A stretch of DNA of 28,627 nucleotides from Sulfurivirga caldicuralii (GTDB lineage Bacteria; Pseudomonadota; Gammaproteobacteria; Thiomicrospirales; Thiomicrospiraceae). The notes under the pieces are model-generated. The model saw only the letters and a program-made list of their open reading frames with translations. It was not told the origin of the DNA and ran no database searches. A program made the position numbers and the translations under genes. Each line of letters starts with the position of its first letter. Positions within the stretch are counted from its first letter, which is position 1. The stretch is from positions 1-28,627 of the forward strand of contig DQVN01000058.1 of NCBI GenBank assembly GCA_015661715.1, in the 5' to 3' direction. This document shows positions 16,722 to 26,486 of the stretch, one piece after another.

Positions 16722-17762
16722 GTGGCCTGCCTCAGCCGTCTGAGTTTGACAGGGTTCCGCTGCTTTGAGACTGTTCGGTTCGACTTCGATCCGGGGCTGA
16801 ATATCATCCAAGGCGCCAACGCCAGCGGTAAGACCGCGCTGCTGGAGGCGCTATGGCTGCTGGCCACGGGGCGTTCTTTCCGCACCACCCACTTACAGCA
16901 GTTGATCCGCCATGGCGAGGAGGAGGCGGTGGTTTTTGCCCAGGTGGGTGTCCACCGCTTAGGTTGGGCGCGGAATGGGGCGCACACCCGGCTGCATCTG
17001 GATGGCGATTCGGTGCGCACCCAGGCGGCGCTCAGTGCCCACCTGCCTCTGCAACTCCTGACCCCGGAATCCCACCGTTTGTTAACCGATGGGCCGAAAA
17101 GACGGCGGCAGTTTCTCGATTGGGGCGGCTTTTATCATTACGGCGATTTCATGGCGGTCTGGCGCAGCTATCGACAGGCGCTCAAGCAGCGTAATGCGGC
17201 GCTGCGGCAAGGACTGCCTACATCGTTGGTGCGCCTGTGGGATGGGCAACTGATTGATGCCGGGGCGCGTCTGGATACCTTCCGCCGCGATTATGTGGCC
17301 GCTTTGGCCGGGCCGCTTGAGCAGTATGTGGCTGAGCTGCTGCCGGAGCTGAAGGACGAGCTGAGTATTCATTATCACAGCGGTTGGCGTCAGTCGCTGA
17401 GCCTGGCTGAGGCACTGGAGGCTGGCTGGGCACAGGATCAGCTGCGGCAACAGAGTCGTATCGGCCCCCATCGGGCGGATGTGCGTTTCCGCATTCATGG
17501 GCGGGAAGTGGAGCAGGTGCTCTCCCGGGGGCAACAGAAACTGTTTGTGAGCGCATTGCTCTTGGCCCAGGCGCAGCTCTTCGCCCGTGCCCGCGGCGAG
17601 GCGGTCATCCTGCTGATTGATGACTTGCCGGCGGAGCTGGATGGTACGCGGCGATCCAGGTTGCTCGCTTTGGTAAAAAACCTTGAGATTCAAAGCCTTG
17701 TCACCACCACCGACCTGGCGCTCATCCCGGGGGTTGAGGCGGCCCATACCCTGCGGCTGTGA
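16722..17762 (+). CDS. recF: DNA replication and repair protein RecF
   Basis: RecF is an SMC-like ATPase that, with RecO and RecR, loads RecA at gaps. The 346-aa product starts at GTG (ACLSRLSLTGFRCFETVRF), has Walker A GANASGKTALLEAL (about 31-44), the RecF-typical GRSFRT after it, an ABC-type signature around LSRGQQKLFVSALLLAQ, and Walker B VILLIDDLPAELD. The protein lacks the long coiled-coil of SMC, as expected. No strong Shine-Dalgarno precedes the GTG, which suggests coupling to dnaN 16 bases before. gyrB follows after 41 bases. Confidence 0.96.
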   Translation: MACLSRLSLTGFRCFETVRFDFDPGLNIIQGANASGKTALLEALWLLATGRSFRTTHLQQLIRHGEEEAVVFAQVGVHRLGWARNGAHTRLHLDGDSVRTQAALSAHLPLQLLTPESHRLLTDGPKRRRQFLDWGGFYHYGDFMAVWRSYRQALKQRNAALRQGLPTSLVRLWDGQLIDAGARLDTFRRDYVAALAGPLEQYVAELLPELKDELSIHYHSGWRQSLSLAEALEAGWAQDQLRQQSRIGPHRADVRFRIHGREVEQVLSRGQQKLFVSALLLAQAQLFARARGEAVILLIDDLPAELDGTRRSRLLALVKNLEIQSLVTTTDLALIPGVEAAHTLRL

Positions 17763-17800
17763 TAAAATAATTTGTTTGAATGTGTGTACGAAACGGATGA

Positions 17801-20242
<2,442 letters not shown>

Positions 20243-20248
20243 GGCGTT

Positions 20249-20398
20249 CGGGGGTCTAAAATGGCCTAAAGCCCTTTTTTCACTTAAAATAGCGAAAATT
20301 TGTTTCACTTAAAATAGCGAAAATTTGCGTTTTTTCAGGTATTTTTGTGCAGGCTCGCCGCCGGAAAAACCCGGTTTGAAATTTTAGGGGGACCCCCG
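20249..20398 (+). repeat. Repeat-bearing intergenic element between gyrB and phosphoribulokinase
   Basis: The 150-base stretch is bounded by near-inverted ends: CGGGGGTCTAAAA at 20249-20261 and TTTTAGGGGGACCCCCG at 20382-20398, whose reverse complement differs from the left end only by four extra C residues. Inside is a perfect 25-bp tandem duplication (20278-20302 and 20303-20327, core CACTTAAAATAGCG). A weak GGC/GCC hairpin and six T residues (20275-20280) may end gyrB. No ORF fits. It could be a miniature mobile element or the remnant of one. Confidence 0.55.
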
Positions 20399-20432
20399 TG
20401 GCGGGCAGGATTTCAAAGTAAGGAGACAGTCT

Positions 20433-21371
20433 ATGTCAGTAGTTCATCCAATTGTCGCGGTGGTGGGTTCATCTGGCGCCGGCACCTCTTTTGTCAAGCG
20501 TGCGTTTGAGAATATCTTTGCCCGGGAGGGGCTGAATCCCGCCATTATCGAAGGGGATAGCTTCCATAAGTATGACCGTGCCACCATGAAGCAGAAGGTG
20601 GCGGAAAGCAAGGAAAAAGGCTGCCGGGCGTTGACCCACTTCTCTGAAGACGCCAATGAGTTCCATTTGCTGGAAGAGCTGTTCAAGACCTACCGGGAAA
20701 CAGGTAGCGGGAAGCGCCGTTACTACATTCACTCCGAAGAAGAGGCGGAGTTCCACAATAAGCGTCTGGGTACCAACCTGAAGCCGGGTGAATTCACTCC
20801 GTGGGAAGAGATTCCGCCAGGGACCGACCTGCTGTTCTATGAAGGGCTGCATGGGATGGTGCGTAAGGTGAAGTACCTCAAGGAAGGGCAGCAGCCCTAT
20901 GATGTGGCCCAGTATGTGGATCTGGGCGTGGGTGTGGCACCGGTGGTCAATATCGAGTGGATGCAGAAGATCTATCGGGACACCAGTGAACGTCCCTATA
21001 CGGTGCAGGATGTCCACAATGTGATTCTGGAACGGATGCCGGACTATGTGGACTATATTGTTCCCCAGTTCCACCGCACCCATATCAACTTCCACCGAGT
21101 GCCGCTGATCGATACCTCGGATCCCTTCTCCACCGAAGAAGGGCAGTTGCCCACGGTACCGGCTCCGGAAGATTCCTTGATGGTTACCCATGTGCGCATT
21201 AAGGATCAGGTCAACCTGCCGGAGATTGCTGAACAGATTCCAGGCGCTTGGCTGCAGCGGGATGACACGCTGGTGTACAACTCCAAGTATTTTGTCGATG
21301 CCATGGACCTGTTGCTGACGCCGATCATCAAGCAGTTGATCGAGCGTAAGCGCAAGGCCTTGGGCCAGTAA
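20433..21371 (+). CDS. prk: Phosphoribulokinase, proteobacterial class I type
   Basis: Phosphoribulokinase makes ribulose-1,5-bisphosphate from ribulose-5-phosphate and ATP, the step feeding RuBisCO in the Calvin cycle. The 312-aa product has the P-loop VGSSGAGTS (residues 11-19) and GDSFHKYDR with Asp42, His45 and Arg49 at the same numbers as the Rhodobacter sphaeroides enzyme, then LTHFSEDANEF, YIHSEEEAEFHN and LLFYEGLHGM with Glu137. This is the octameric bacterial class I type; E. coli has a distant non-Calvin relative, so a Calvin role is inferred from close motif agreement. AAGGAG lies ahead of the ATG. There are no other cbb genes in the window, and a strong terminator follows, so it is probably monocistronic. 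Confidence 0.92.
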   Translation: MSVVHPIVAVVGSSGAGTSFVKRAFENIFAREGLNPAIIEGDSFHKYDRATMKQKVAESKEKGCRALTHFSEDANEFHLLEELFKTYRETGSGKRRYYIHSEEEAEFHNKRLGTNLKPGEFTPWEEIPPGTDLLFYEGLHGMVRKVKYLKEGQQPYDVAQYVDLGVGVAPVVNIEWMQKIYRDTSERPYTVQDVHNVILERMPDYVDYIVPQFHRTHINFHRVPLIDTSDPFSTEEGQLPTVPAPEDSLMVTHVRIKDQVNLPEIAEQIPGAWLQRDDTLVYNSKYFVDAMDLLLTPIIKQLIERKRKALGQ

Positions 21372-21390
21372 ACCCGCTGATTGATGCCAC

Positions 21391-21416
21391 AAAGCCCCGC
21401 TATGCGGGGCTTTTTT
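21391..21416 (+). terminator. Strong intrinsic terminator after phosphoribulokinase
   Basis: AAAGCCCCGC (21391-21400), a TAT loop and GCGGGGCTTT (21404-21413) form a 10-bp perfect stem running into six T residues (21411-21416). It lies 8 bases ahead of the biotin ligase start codon. Confidence 0.93.
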
Positions 21417-21424
21417 GTCTGCCT

Positions 21425-22150
21425 ATGTGGAGTTTGTCAGCGATGCAGCAGGCGTGTGCGGCATTGCCGTTTGCCACGGTGGTGTTGCCCCAGGTGGATT
21501 CCACCAGCGCCTGGCTCAAGCGCACCCTGCCACCTGAACCCTGCATGGTCATCGCTTATGCGCAGACCCGTGGCTATGGTCAGCACGGGCGGGGCTGGCA
21601 GATGCGCCCCGGGCAGGATCTGGCGATGACTTTCTGGTTGCCCCAAAGTGCCCATTTAGCCGCTTTGCCGATGCTGACTCCTTATGTGGCGCTGCAGTTG
21701 CGCAGTCGGCTGCAACCGTTCAGCGACCAGCGCCTGTGGTGTAAATGGCCCAATGACATCTATAACCCGGCGGGTAAGGTCTCCGGCACCCTGATCGAGC
21801 GGGGTGGTGCGGGGCTGATGGTGGGTTGTGGTATCAACTGGGCGCGCAGCGACACCTGGCCCCATGCCCTGAGCGACACCCGCTTGCCCTGGGATTTTCT
21901 GGCGCAATGGGGCGCGTGGGTATTGACGGCGCTGCCCCATTTTCATGCCCGCCACTGGCAGCAGGTCATGGGGGCATGGGCGGCGGTGGACTGGTTCCCG
22001 CGGGGGGCGCTGGTGGAGGATTTGCAGGGTAATCGTTATCGCTATGGGGGCATTCAGGCTGACGGCCGCCTGTTGCTCTGGCAGGGCCGCCAGGCGGTAT
22101 ATGTCCACAGCGGCACCTGCTCTTTGAGACCCGTGGATCAGGGGCCATAA
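21425..22150 (+). CDS. birA: Biotin-[acetyl-CoA-carboxylase] ligase BirA (single catalytic domain)
   Basis: The 241-aa enzyme activates biotin as biotinyl-AMP and attaches it to the carboxyl carrier protein of acetyl-CoA carboxylase. The catalytic domain shows VDSTSAWLK, the biotin-AMP loop QTRGYGQHGRGWQ (equivalent to the E. coli GRGRRG loop), LWCKWPNDIYNPAGKVSGTLIE, and GCGINW. The C-terminal SH3-like part includes GALVEDLQGNRYRYGGI. The N-terminal winged-helix repressor domain of E. coli BirA is missing, so it should not regulate bio genes. Start is uncertain: ATG 21425 lacks a Shine-Dalgarno, whereas ATG 21443 has GGAG about 10 bases ahead. The 3' end overlaps convergent dctM by 13 bases. 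Confidence 0.88.
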   Translation: MWSLSAMQQACAALPFATVVLPQVDSTSAWLKRTLPPEPCMVIAYAQTRGYGQHGRGWQMRPGQDLAMTFWLPQSAHLAALPMLTPYVALQLRSRLQPFSDQRLWCKWPNDIYNPAGKVSGTLIERGGAGLMVGCGINWARSDTWPHALSDTRLPWDFLAQWGAWVLTALPHFHARHWQQVMGAWAAVDWFPRGALVEDLQGNRYRYGGIQADGRLLLWQGRQAVYVHSGTCSLRPVDQGP

Positions 22151-23511
22151 AGCGCTTCGGGCAGCCAGGTGGCCAGCTCAGGCCAGAGGGCGAGAATCAC
22201 CAGCATCACAAGTTGCAGGCCGATAAAGGGGATCACGCCCCGGTAAAGGTCTGCGGTTTGCAGCGCAGCGGGCGCCACGCCGCGCAAATAGAACAGGGCA
22301 AAGCCAAACGGCGGGGTGAGGAAGGACGTCTGCAGCACCACGGCGATCATCACCCCCAGCCAGACAGGATCCAGCCCCATCATCAGCAGGATGGGGGCCA
22401 CTACGGGAATGACCACATAGGTGATCTCGATAAAGTCGAGAAAGAAGCCGAGCACAAACAACAGAGCCAGCACCAACAGCATGGCCGTCACTGCACCGCC
22501 GGGCAGCTGGTGCAACCAGTCGCGAATGAGGTCGTCGCCTCCCAGGCCGCGAAACACCAGGGAGAAAAAGGCCGCGCCGATAAAGATCATAAAGATCATG
22601 CTGGTGGTGGTCAGGGTATCTTGCAGCGCCTGACGCAGACGGCTCAGGCTCAGGCGGCGTTTGAGCAGTGCCAACACGATGGCGCCACTTGCCCCCAGGG
22701 CGGCGGACTCAGTCGGTGTGGCGTATCCGGCCAGGATTGAACCCAGCACCAGCACGATCAAAGCCAGCGGCGGGATCAGGCTGACAAGTACCTGGCGCAG
22801 TAACGCCCGGTTGATCTGGGTGCGCTGGCGGGCCGGCAGGGCCTCGGGTTTGAGGTGGCTGGTGATCACCACATAGGTGATATAGAGTCCCACCAGCAAC
22901 AAACCAGGGACAAAGGCACCGGCAAACAGATCGCCCACCGACAGGGTCTCCGGGGCAAAGTTGCCCTGGGCCAGTTGCGCTTCCTGGTAGGCGTTGGAGA
23001 TGACATCGCCCAGTAAAATCAGCACGATAGAGGGCGGGATAATCTGCCCCAGCGTGCCGGAGGCGGTGATGACGCCGCTGGCCAGCTTCGGGTCATAACC
23101 CTGACGCAGCATGGCCGGCAGCGCCAGCACACCCATGGTCACCACTGTGGCGCCCACAATGCCGGTGCTGGCCGCCAGCAACATGCCAACGATGATCACC
23201 GCCAGGGCCAGTCCGCCACGCACATTGCTCATGACGGCCGACAGGGTGGTCAGCAGCTCATCCGCCAGGCGGCTCTTTTCCAGAATCAGCCCCATCAGAA
23301 CAAACAGGGGCACCGCCAACAGGGTTTCATTGGTCATAATGCCATAGAGGCGGTTGGGAATGCTGTGCAGAAAGGCCAGATCAAACACGCCGACTGCCGT
23401 GGCGGCCAGGGCAAACAGTAAAGAGACGCCGCCGAGAACAAAAGCGACCGGAAAGCCGCTCATCAGCACCACAAAGACCAGCACAAACAACACCAGGGCC
23501 AGATACTCCAT
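22138..23511 (-). CDS. dctM: TRAP transporter large permease subunit DctM
   Basis: DctM is the 12-helix membrane subunit of a tripartite ATP-independent periplasmic transporter, driving solute uptake with an ion gradient. The 457-aa product is hydrophobic throughout with the family features GFPVAFVLGG, AVPLFVLMGLILEKS, LAASTGIVGATVVTMGVLALP, IIPPSIVLILLGD, YATPTESAALGASGA, GAAFFSLVFRGLGGDDLI, LDFIEITYVVIPVVAPIL and FLTPPFGFALFYLRG. These resemble the subgroup annotated as mannitol/chloroaromatic-type TRAP systems, but the substrate cannot be read. Its ATG overlaps the dctQ stop by one base (TAATG on the minus strand). Confidence 0.94.
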   Translation of the reverse strand: MEYLALVLFVLVFVVLMSGFPVAFVLGGVSLLFALAATAVGVFDLAFLHSIPNRLYGIMTNETLLAVPLFVLMGLILEKSRLADELLTTLSAVMSNVRGGLALAVIIVGMLLAASTGIVGATVVTMGVLALPAMLRQGYDPKLASGVITASGTLGQIIPPSIVLILLGDVISNAYQEAQLAQGNFAPETLSVGDLFAGAFVPGLLLVGLYITYVVITSHLKPEALPARQRTQINRALLRQVLVSLIPPLALIVLVLGSILAGYATPTESAALGASGAIVLALLKRRLSLSRLRQALQDTLTTTSMIFMIFIGAAFFSLVFRGLGGDDLIRDWLHQLPGGAVTAMLLVLALLFVLGFFLDFIEITYVVIPVVAPILLMMGLDPVWLGVMIAVVLQTSFLTPPFGFALFYLRGVAPAALQTADLYRGVIPFIGLQLVMLVILALWPELATWLPEALYGP

Positions 23512-24074
23512 TACACCGCCTCCTTTTGCCCATCGTTATCCGCTTTCAGCGCCTGCCAAAAGGGTTCGGCCTGGCGTGGATCCATCAAGGTCAGGGCATA
23601 CAGAGCCGCCCAGGCCAATGCCTGCAGCAGCATGAGTATCGGCATGAGCAGAATCAGCGTCTTTAGCAGCCACACATAAGGCAGGCCGGAATCTTCGGTG
23701 GAGCGCTCCTGAATGGCCCAACTGGCGGCCACATAGTCCCAGCCGACCCAGAGGATGAAACCAAACATGGGAATCACCAGCAGCAACACGCCTAATAGAT
23801 TGATCCATAATCGGCGGCGGAATGAGAGGCGGCTGGAGAAAATATCCACCCGCACATGGGCATCCCGCAGCCAGGTATAGGCCGCGCCCAGCATGAACGC
23901 AGCGGCGTGCAGGTAGATCAGGCTTTCCTGGAGTGCGATGGAGCCTGTATTGAAACCGTAGCGCAGGATGACCACCAGGGTGGCGGTCAGCGCCAGAAGC
24001 AGCGTCAGCCAACTGGCGGCCTGTCCGATGGTCTCTTGCACCCGGTTTTGCCAGCGGATAAAGGTTGTCAGCAT
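23511..24074 (-). CDS. dctQ: TRAP transporter small permease subunit DctQ
   Basis: The 187-aa membrane protein has four hydrophobic helices (WLTLLLALTATLVVILRYGF, LIYLHAAAFMLGAAYTWL, INLLGVLLLVIPMFGFILWV, LILLMPILMLLQALAWAALY), the DctQ layout, with the typical ALQESLIYLHAAAF and RDAHVRVDIF motifs. The frame is open to 24170, but that start would run into the priA promoter side; MLTTFIRW at 24074 follows AGGA by 7 bases and matches the family N-terminus. It is translationally coupled to dctM. No DctP-type substrate-binding protein is present on either side, which is unusual for a TRAP operon. Confidence 0.9.
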   Translation of the reverse strand: MLTTFIRWQNRVQETIGQAASWLTLLLALTATLVVILRYGFNTGSIALQESLIYLHAAAFMLGAAYTWLRDAHVRVDIFSSRLSFRRRLWINLLGVLLLVIPMFGFILWVGWDYVAASWAIQERSTEDSGLPYVWLLKTLILLMPILMLLQALAWAALYALTLMDPRQAEPFWQALKADNDGQKEAV

Positions 24075-24104
24075 GGTCGTATCCTGTGTCAGAATAGGCG
24101 TTTC

Positions 24105-24126
24105 GCAGGGTGGTGCCATACCCTGC
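24105..24126. promoter_or_regulatory. Inverted repeat in the divergent dctQ-priA spacer
   Basis: GCAGGGT (24105-24111) and ACCCTGC (24120-24126) are perfect 7-base arms around 8 bases. They sit centrally in the 79-base gap between two divergent starts, where an operator for a dimeric regulator would be placed. No supporting copy was seen elsewhere. Confidence 0.3.
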
Positions 24127-24153
24127 TGAGTTGGAGTGGTCATTTTAGCCGTT

Positions 24154-26322
24154 ATGTCCCAGGTTCGCATTGCTGTGGCCGTGCCCGGCCCCTTCTATTC
24201 GCCATTGACCTATCTGGCGCCGCGCTCTATCGCGCCGGGCAGTCGGGTGCGTGTTCCCTTGGGGCCGCGGCAGGTGGTGGGTATCGTGCTGGATGCGCCG
24301 GTGGATGACAGCTTGCCTGCCGATAGGCTCAAATCCATTATCACCGTGCTGGATGCGCAGCCGGCGCTTACGCCTGAACAACTGGCCCTGGGTGCCTGGC
24401 TGTGCCGCTATTATCATGCGCCGGCGGGCGAGGTCTACTTTATGCTGCTGCCCAAAGCCTTGCGCACCGGTCAGGGGCTGTGGAAAGAGGGGGAGCCGGC
24501 CTGGACTTTGACGGAGGCGGGTCGGGCGGTGGCGGTAGACCGATTGCCGCCGCGAGCGGTGCGCCAGCGGCGTCTGCTGCAATGGTTTAAGGCACAGGAG
24601 ACGGCGCGCTTGAGCGCGCTGCGGACATTCATGCCGGATTATCGCGAGCCCCTGCGCCGCTTTGTCCAGCAGGGCTGGGTGAAAGCATTTCAGTTGCCGT
24701 GTCTGCCGGATCGACCCTTGCCACCGCCGCAGCGCCACACACTGAATGACGACCAGCAGCGGATTGTTGCCGCCGTAGCGCTGGATCGCTTCAACCCTCA
24801 TCTGATCGAGGGGGTGACCGGTTCAGGCAAGACGGCGGTGTATCTGGCGCTGGTGGAGCGGGTGATCGCCGCTGGACGTCAGGCCCTGGTGCTGGTGCCG
24901 GAGATTGGTTTGACACCGCAGATGATCGAGTGCTTCGAGGCCTGGTTGCAGCAACCGGTGGTGGCTTTGCACTCCGGGTTGAACGAAAGCGAGCGCCACT
25001 GTGGCTGGAGCCGTCTGGCCCGAGGCCAAGCCCGCGTCGCCCTGGGCACCCGTTCGGCGCTATTGGGCCGGTTTCATGACCTGGGGTTAATCGTGGTGGA
25101 CGAGGAGCATGATCCTGCCTACAAACAGCAGGAAGGGGTGCGCTATTCTGCCCGGGATACGGCCCTGTGGCTGGGACGGCAGTTGCAGATTCCGGTGGTG
25201 CTGGGCTCTGCCACGCCATCGTTGGAAAGCCTGCATCATGCACAAACGGGACGCTATCAGCACCATCTCTTGCGTCAGCGGGCCGGGACGGCGCAGTTGC
25301 CAAGTCTTAAGCTGGTGGATATTCGCGGTGAGCATATTGAGGCGGGGGTTTCGGCCCCCCTGCGGGCCGCCATGCAAGCTCATCTGCAGCAAGGGCGACA
25401 GGTGCTGTTGTTTTTGAACCGGCGCGGCTTTGCCCCGGTGCTCATGTGCCACCACTGCGGCTGGCAAGCGGATTGCCCCGCATGCAGCGCCCATCTCACC
25501 TATCACCAGACGCCGGAACATTTGCATTGCCACCATTGCGACTATCAGCGTCCCGTGCCTCAGCGTTGTCCTGGTTGCGGCAGTGGCAGTTTTGTGCAGG
25601 TGGGGCAGGGCACAGCCCGGCTGGAGGCGGCGCTGGCGCAGCAGTTCGATGTGCCTGTAGTGCGCATCGATCGGGACAGTACCCGGCGCAAGGGCGTCTT
25701 GGCTGCGCGGCTGGCGCAGGTGCATCAGGGCGATCCGTTGATACTGGTGGGCACGCAGATGCTGGCCAAAGGGCACCACTTTCCCTTGGTGACCCTGGTG
25801 GGCATGCTGGAGGTGGATCAGGCGCTGTTTTCACCGGATTTTCGCGCCCCGGAGCGGCTGGCGCAACAGATTGTGCAGGTGGCTGGCCGGGCCGGTCGCG
25901 GTAAACAGCCCGGTGAGGTGTTGATTGAGACTAGGCAGCCGGAGCATCCGCTATTGCAGACCCTGGTCAATGGCGGCTATGGGGCGTTTGCGCAAACGGC
26001 ACTGGCCGAACGGGCCGCGGCCCAGTTGCCCCCTTATAGCCATCAGGTGCTGATTCGCGCCAGCAGCCCAAAGGCGGAGGCGGCGCAGGCATTTCTCACG
26101 GCTGTGGCGGCTCAATGTCAGCAGGCAGAGGTGGAAGTGTGGGGGCCGGTCAGCGCCCCGATGGTGAAACGGCAGGGGCAGTGGCGTTATCAGCTGCTGT
26201 TGCAAAGTCTGCGGCGGGCGCCGTTGCACCAGTTGCTGGATCGGCTGCTGCCGTGGCTGTGGGCGCAACGCAGCCATCGGGTACGCTGGTCGATCGATGT
26301 GGATCCGCAGGAGATGGGGTGA
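24154..26322 (+). CDS. priA: Primosomal replication protein N' (helicase PriA)
   Basis: PriA is a 3'-to-5' superfamily 2 helicase that recognises stalled forks and restarts replication by directing DnaB loading. The 722-aa product (E. coli 732) has an N-terminal DNA-binding domain (SQVRIAVAVPGPFYSPLTYL, GSRVRVPLG), Walker A GVTGSGKT (220-227), the DEEH box (316-319), LGSATPSLES, and the zinc domain with eight cysteines at 432, 435, 441, 444, 459, 462, 472 and 475. The C-terminal helicase lobe carries VGTQMLAKGHHFP and QVAGRAGRG. An in-frame GTG at 24136 is rejected because the family N-terminus fits ATG 24154. It is divergent from dctQ. Confidence 0.97.
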   Translation: MSQVRIAVAVPGPFYSPLTYLAPRSIAPGSRVRVPLGPRQVVGIVLDAPVDDSLPADRLKSIITVLDAQPALTPEQLALGAWLCRYYHAPAGEVYFMLLPKALRTGQGLWKEGEPAWTLTEAGRAVAVDRLPPRAVRQRRLLQWFKAQETARLSALRTFMPDYREPLRRFVQQGWVKAFQLPCLPDRPLPPPQRHTLNDDQQRIVAAVALDRFNPHLIEGVTGSGKTAVYLALVERVIAAGRQALVLVPEIGLTPQMIECFEAWLQQPVVALHSGLNESERHCGWSRLARGQARVALGTRSALLGRFHDLGLIVVDEEHDPAYKQQEGVRYSARDTALWLGRQLQIPVVLGSATPSLESLHHAQTGRYQHHLLRQRAGTAQLPSLKLVDIRGEHIEAGVSAPLRAAMQAHLQQGRQVLLFLNRRGFAPVLMCHHCGWQADCPACSAHLTYHQTPEHLHCHHCDYQRPVPQRCPGCGSGSFVQVGQGTARLEAALAQQFDVPVVRIDRDSTRRKGVLAARLAQVHQGDPLILVGTQMLAKGHHFPLVTLVGMLEVDQALFSPDFRAPERLAQQIVQVAGRAGRGKQPGEVLIETRQPEHPLLQTLVNGGYGAFAQTALAERAAAQLPPYSHQVLIRASSPKAEAAQAFLTAVAAQCQQAEVEVWGPVSAPMVKRQGQWRYQLLLQSLRRAPLHQLLDRLLPWLWAQRSHRVRWSIDVDPQEMG

Positions 26323-26370
26323 TACAAGCAGAGGGAGTGTTGGAGTATATTGGAGGTTTGCTTCAACTGC

Positions 26371-26402
26371 TTAAGGGTCCCCCGAATTAAGGGTCCCCCG
26401 AA
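26371..26402 (+). repeat. Tandem 16-bp repeat with a GGGTCCCCC motif before tpm
   Basis: TTAAGGGTCCCCCGAA occurs twice without a gap (26371-26386, 26387-26402), 48 bases after the priA stop. The GGGTCCCCC core is also present, inverted, at the right end of the gyrB-prk element. A T-rich segment at 26451-26480 downstream resembles 20322-20353 of that other element. The rest of the 164-base priA-tpm gap shows no gene and no clear terminator. Confidence 0.8.
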
Positions 26403-26486
26403 ATTTTTGCCGGCGATTTTTTGGCGTGTAGAAGTTGATAAGCTCATGATTTTTGCGGGTTTTTGAGTATTTTTGTGAGGTTGAGC

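Noticed and set aside
20278-20327. Tandem 25-bp repeat as a possible CRISPR array
   Set aside because: There are only two units, directly adjacent with no spacer, and no cas gene.
20387-20397. GGGGGACCCCC as a terminator after gyrB
   Set aside because: The arms leave almost no loop and no T-run follows; it is better treated as the end of the repeat element.
22213-22740. A 175-codon plus-strand frame inside the dctM region
   Set aside because: It is very rich in Gln, His and Lys with no hydrophobic core; dctM on the minus strand explains the stretch.
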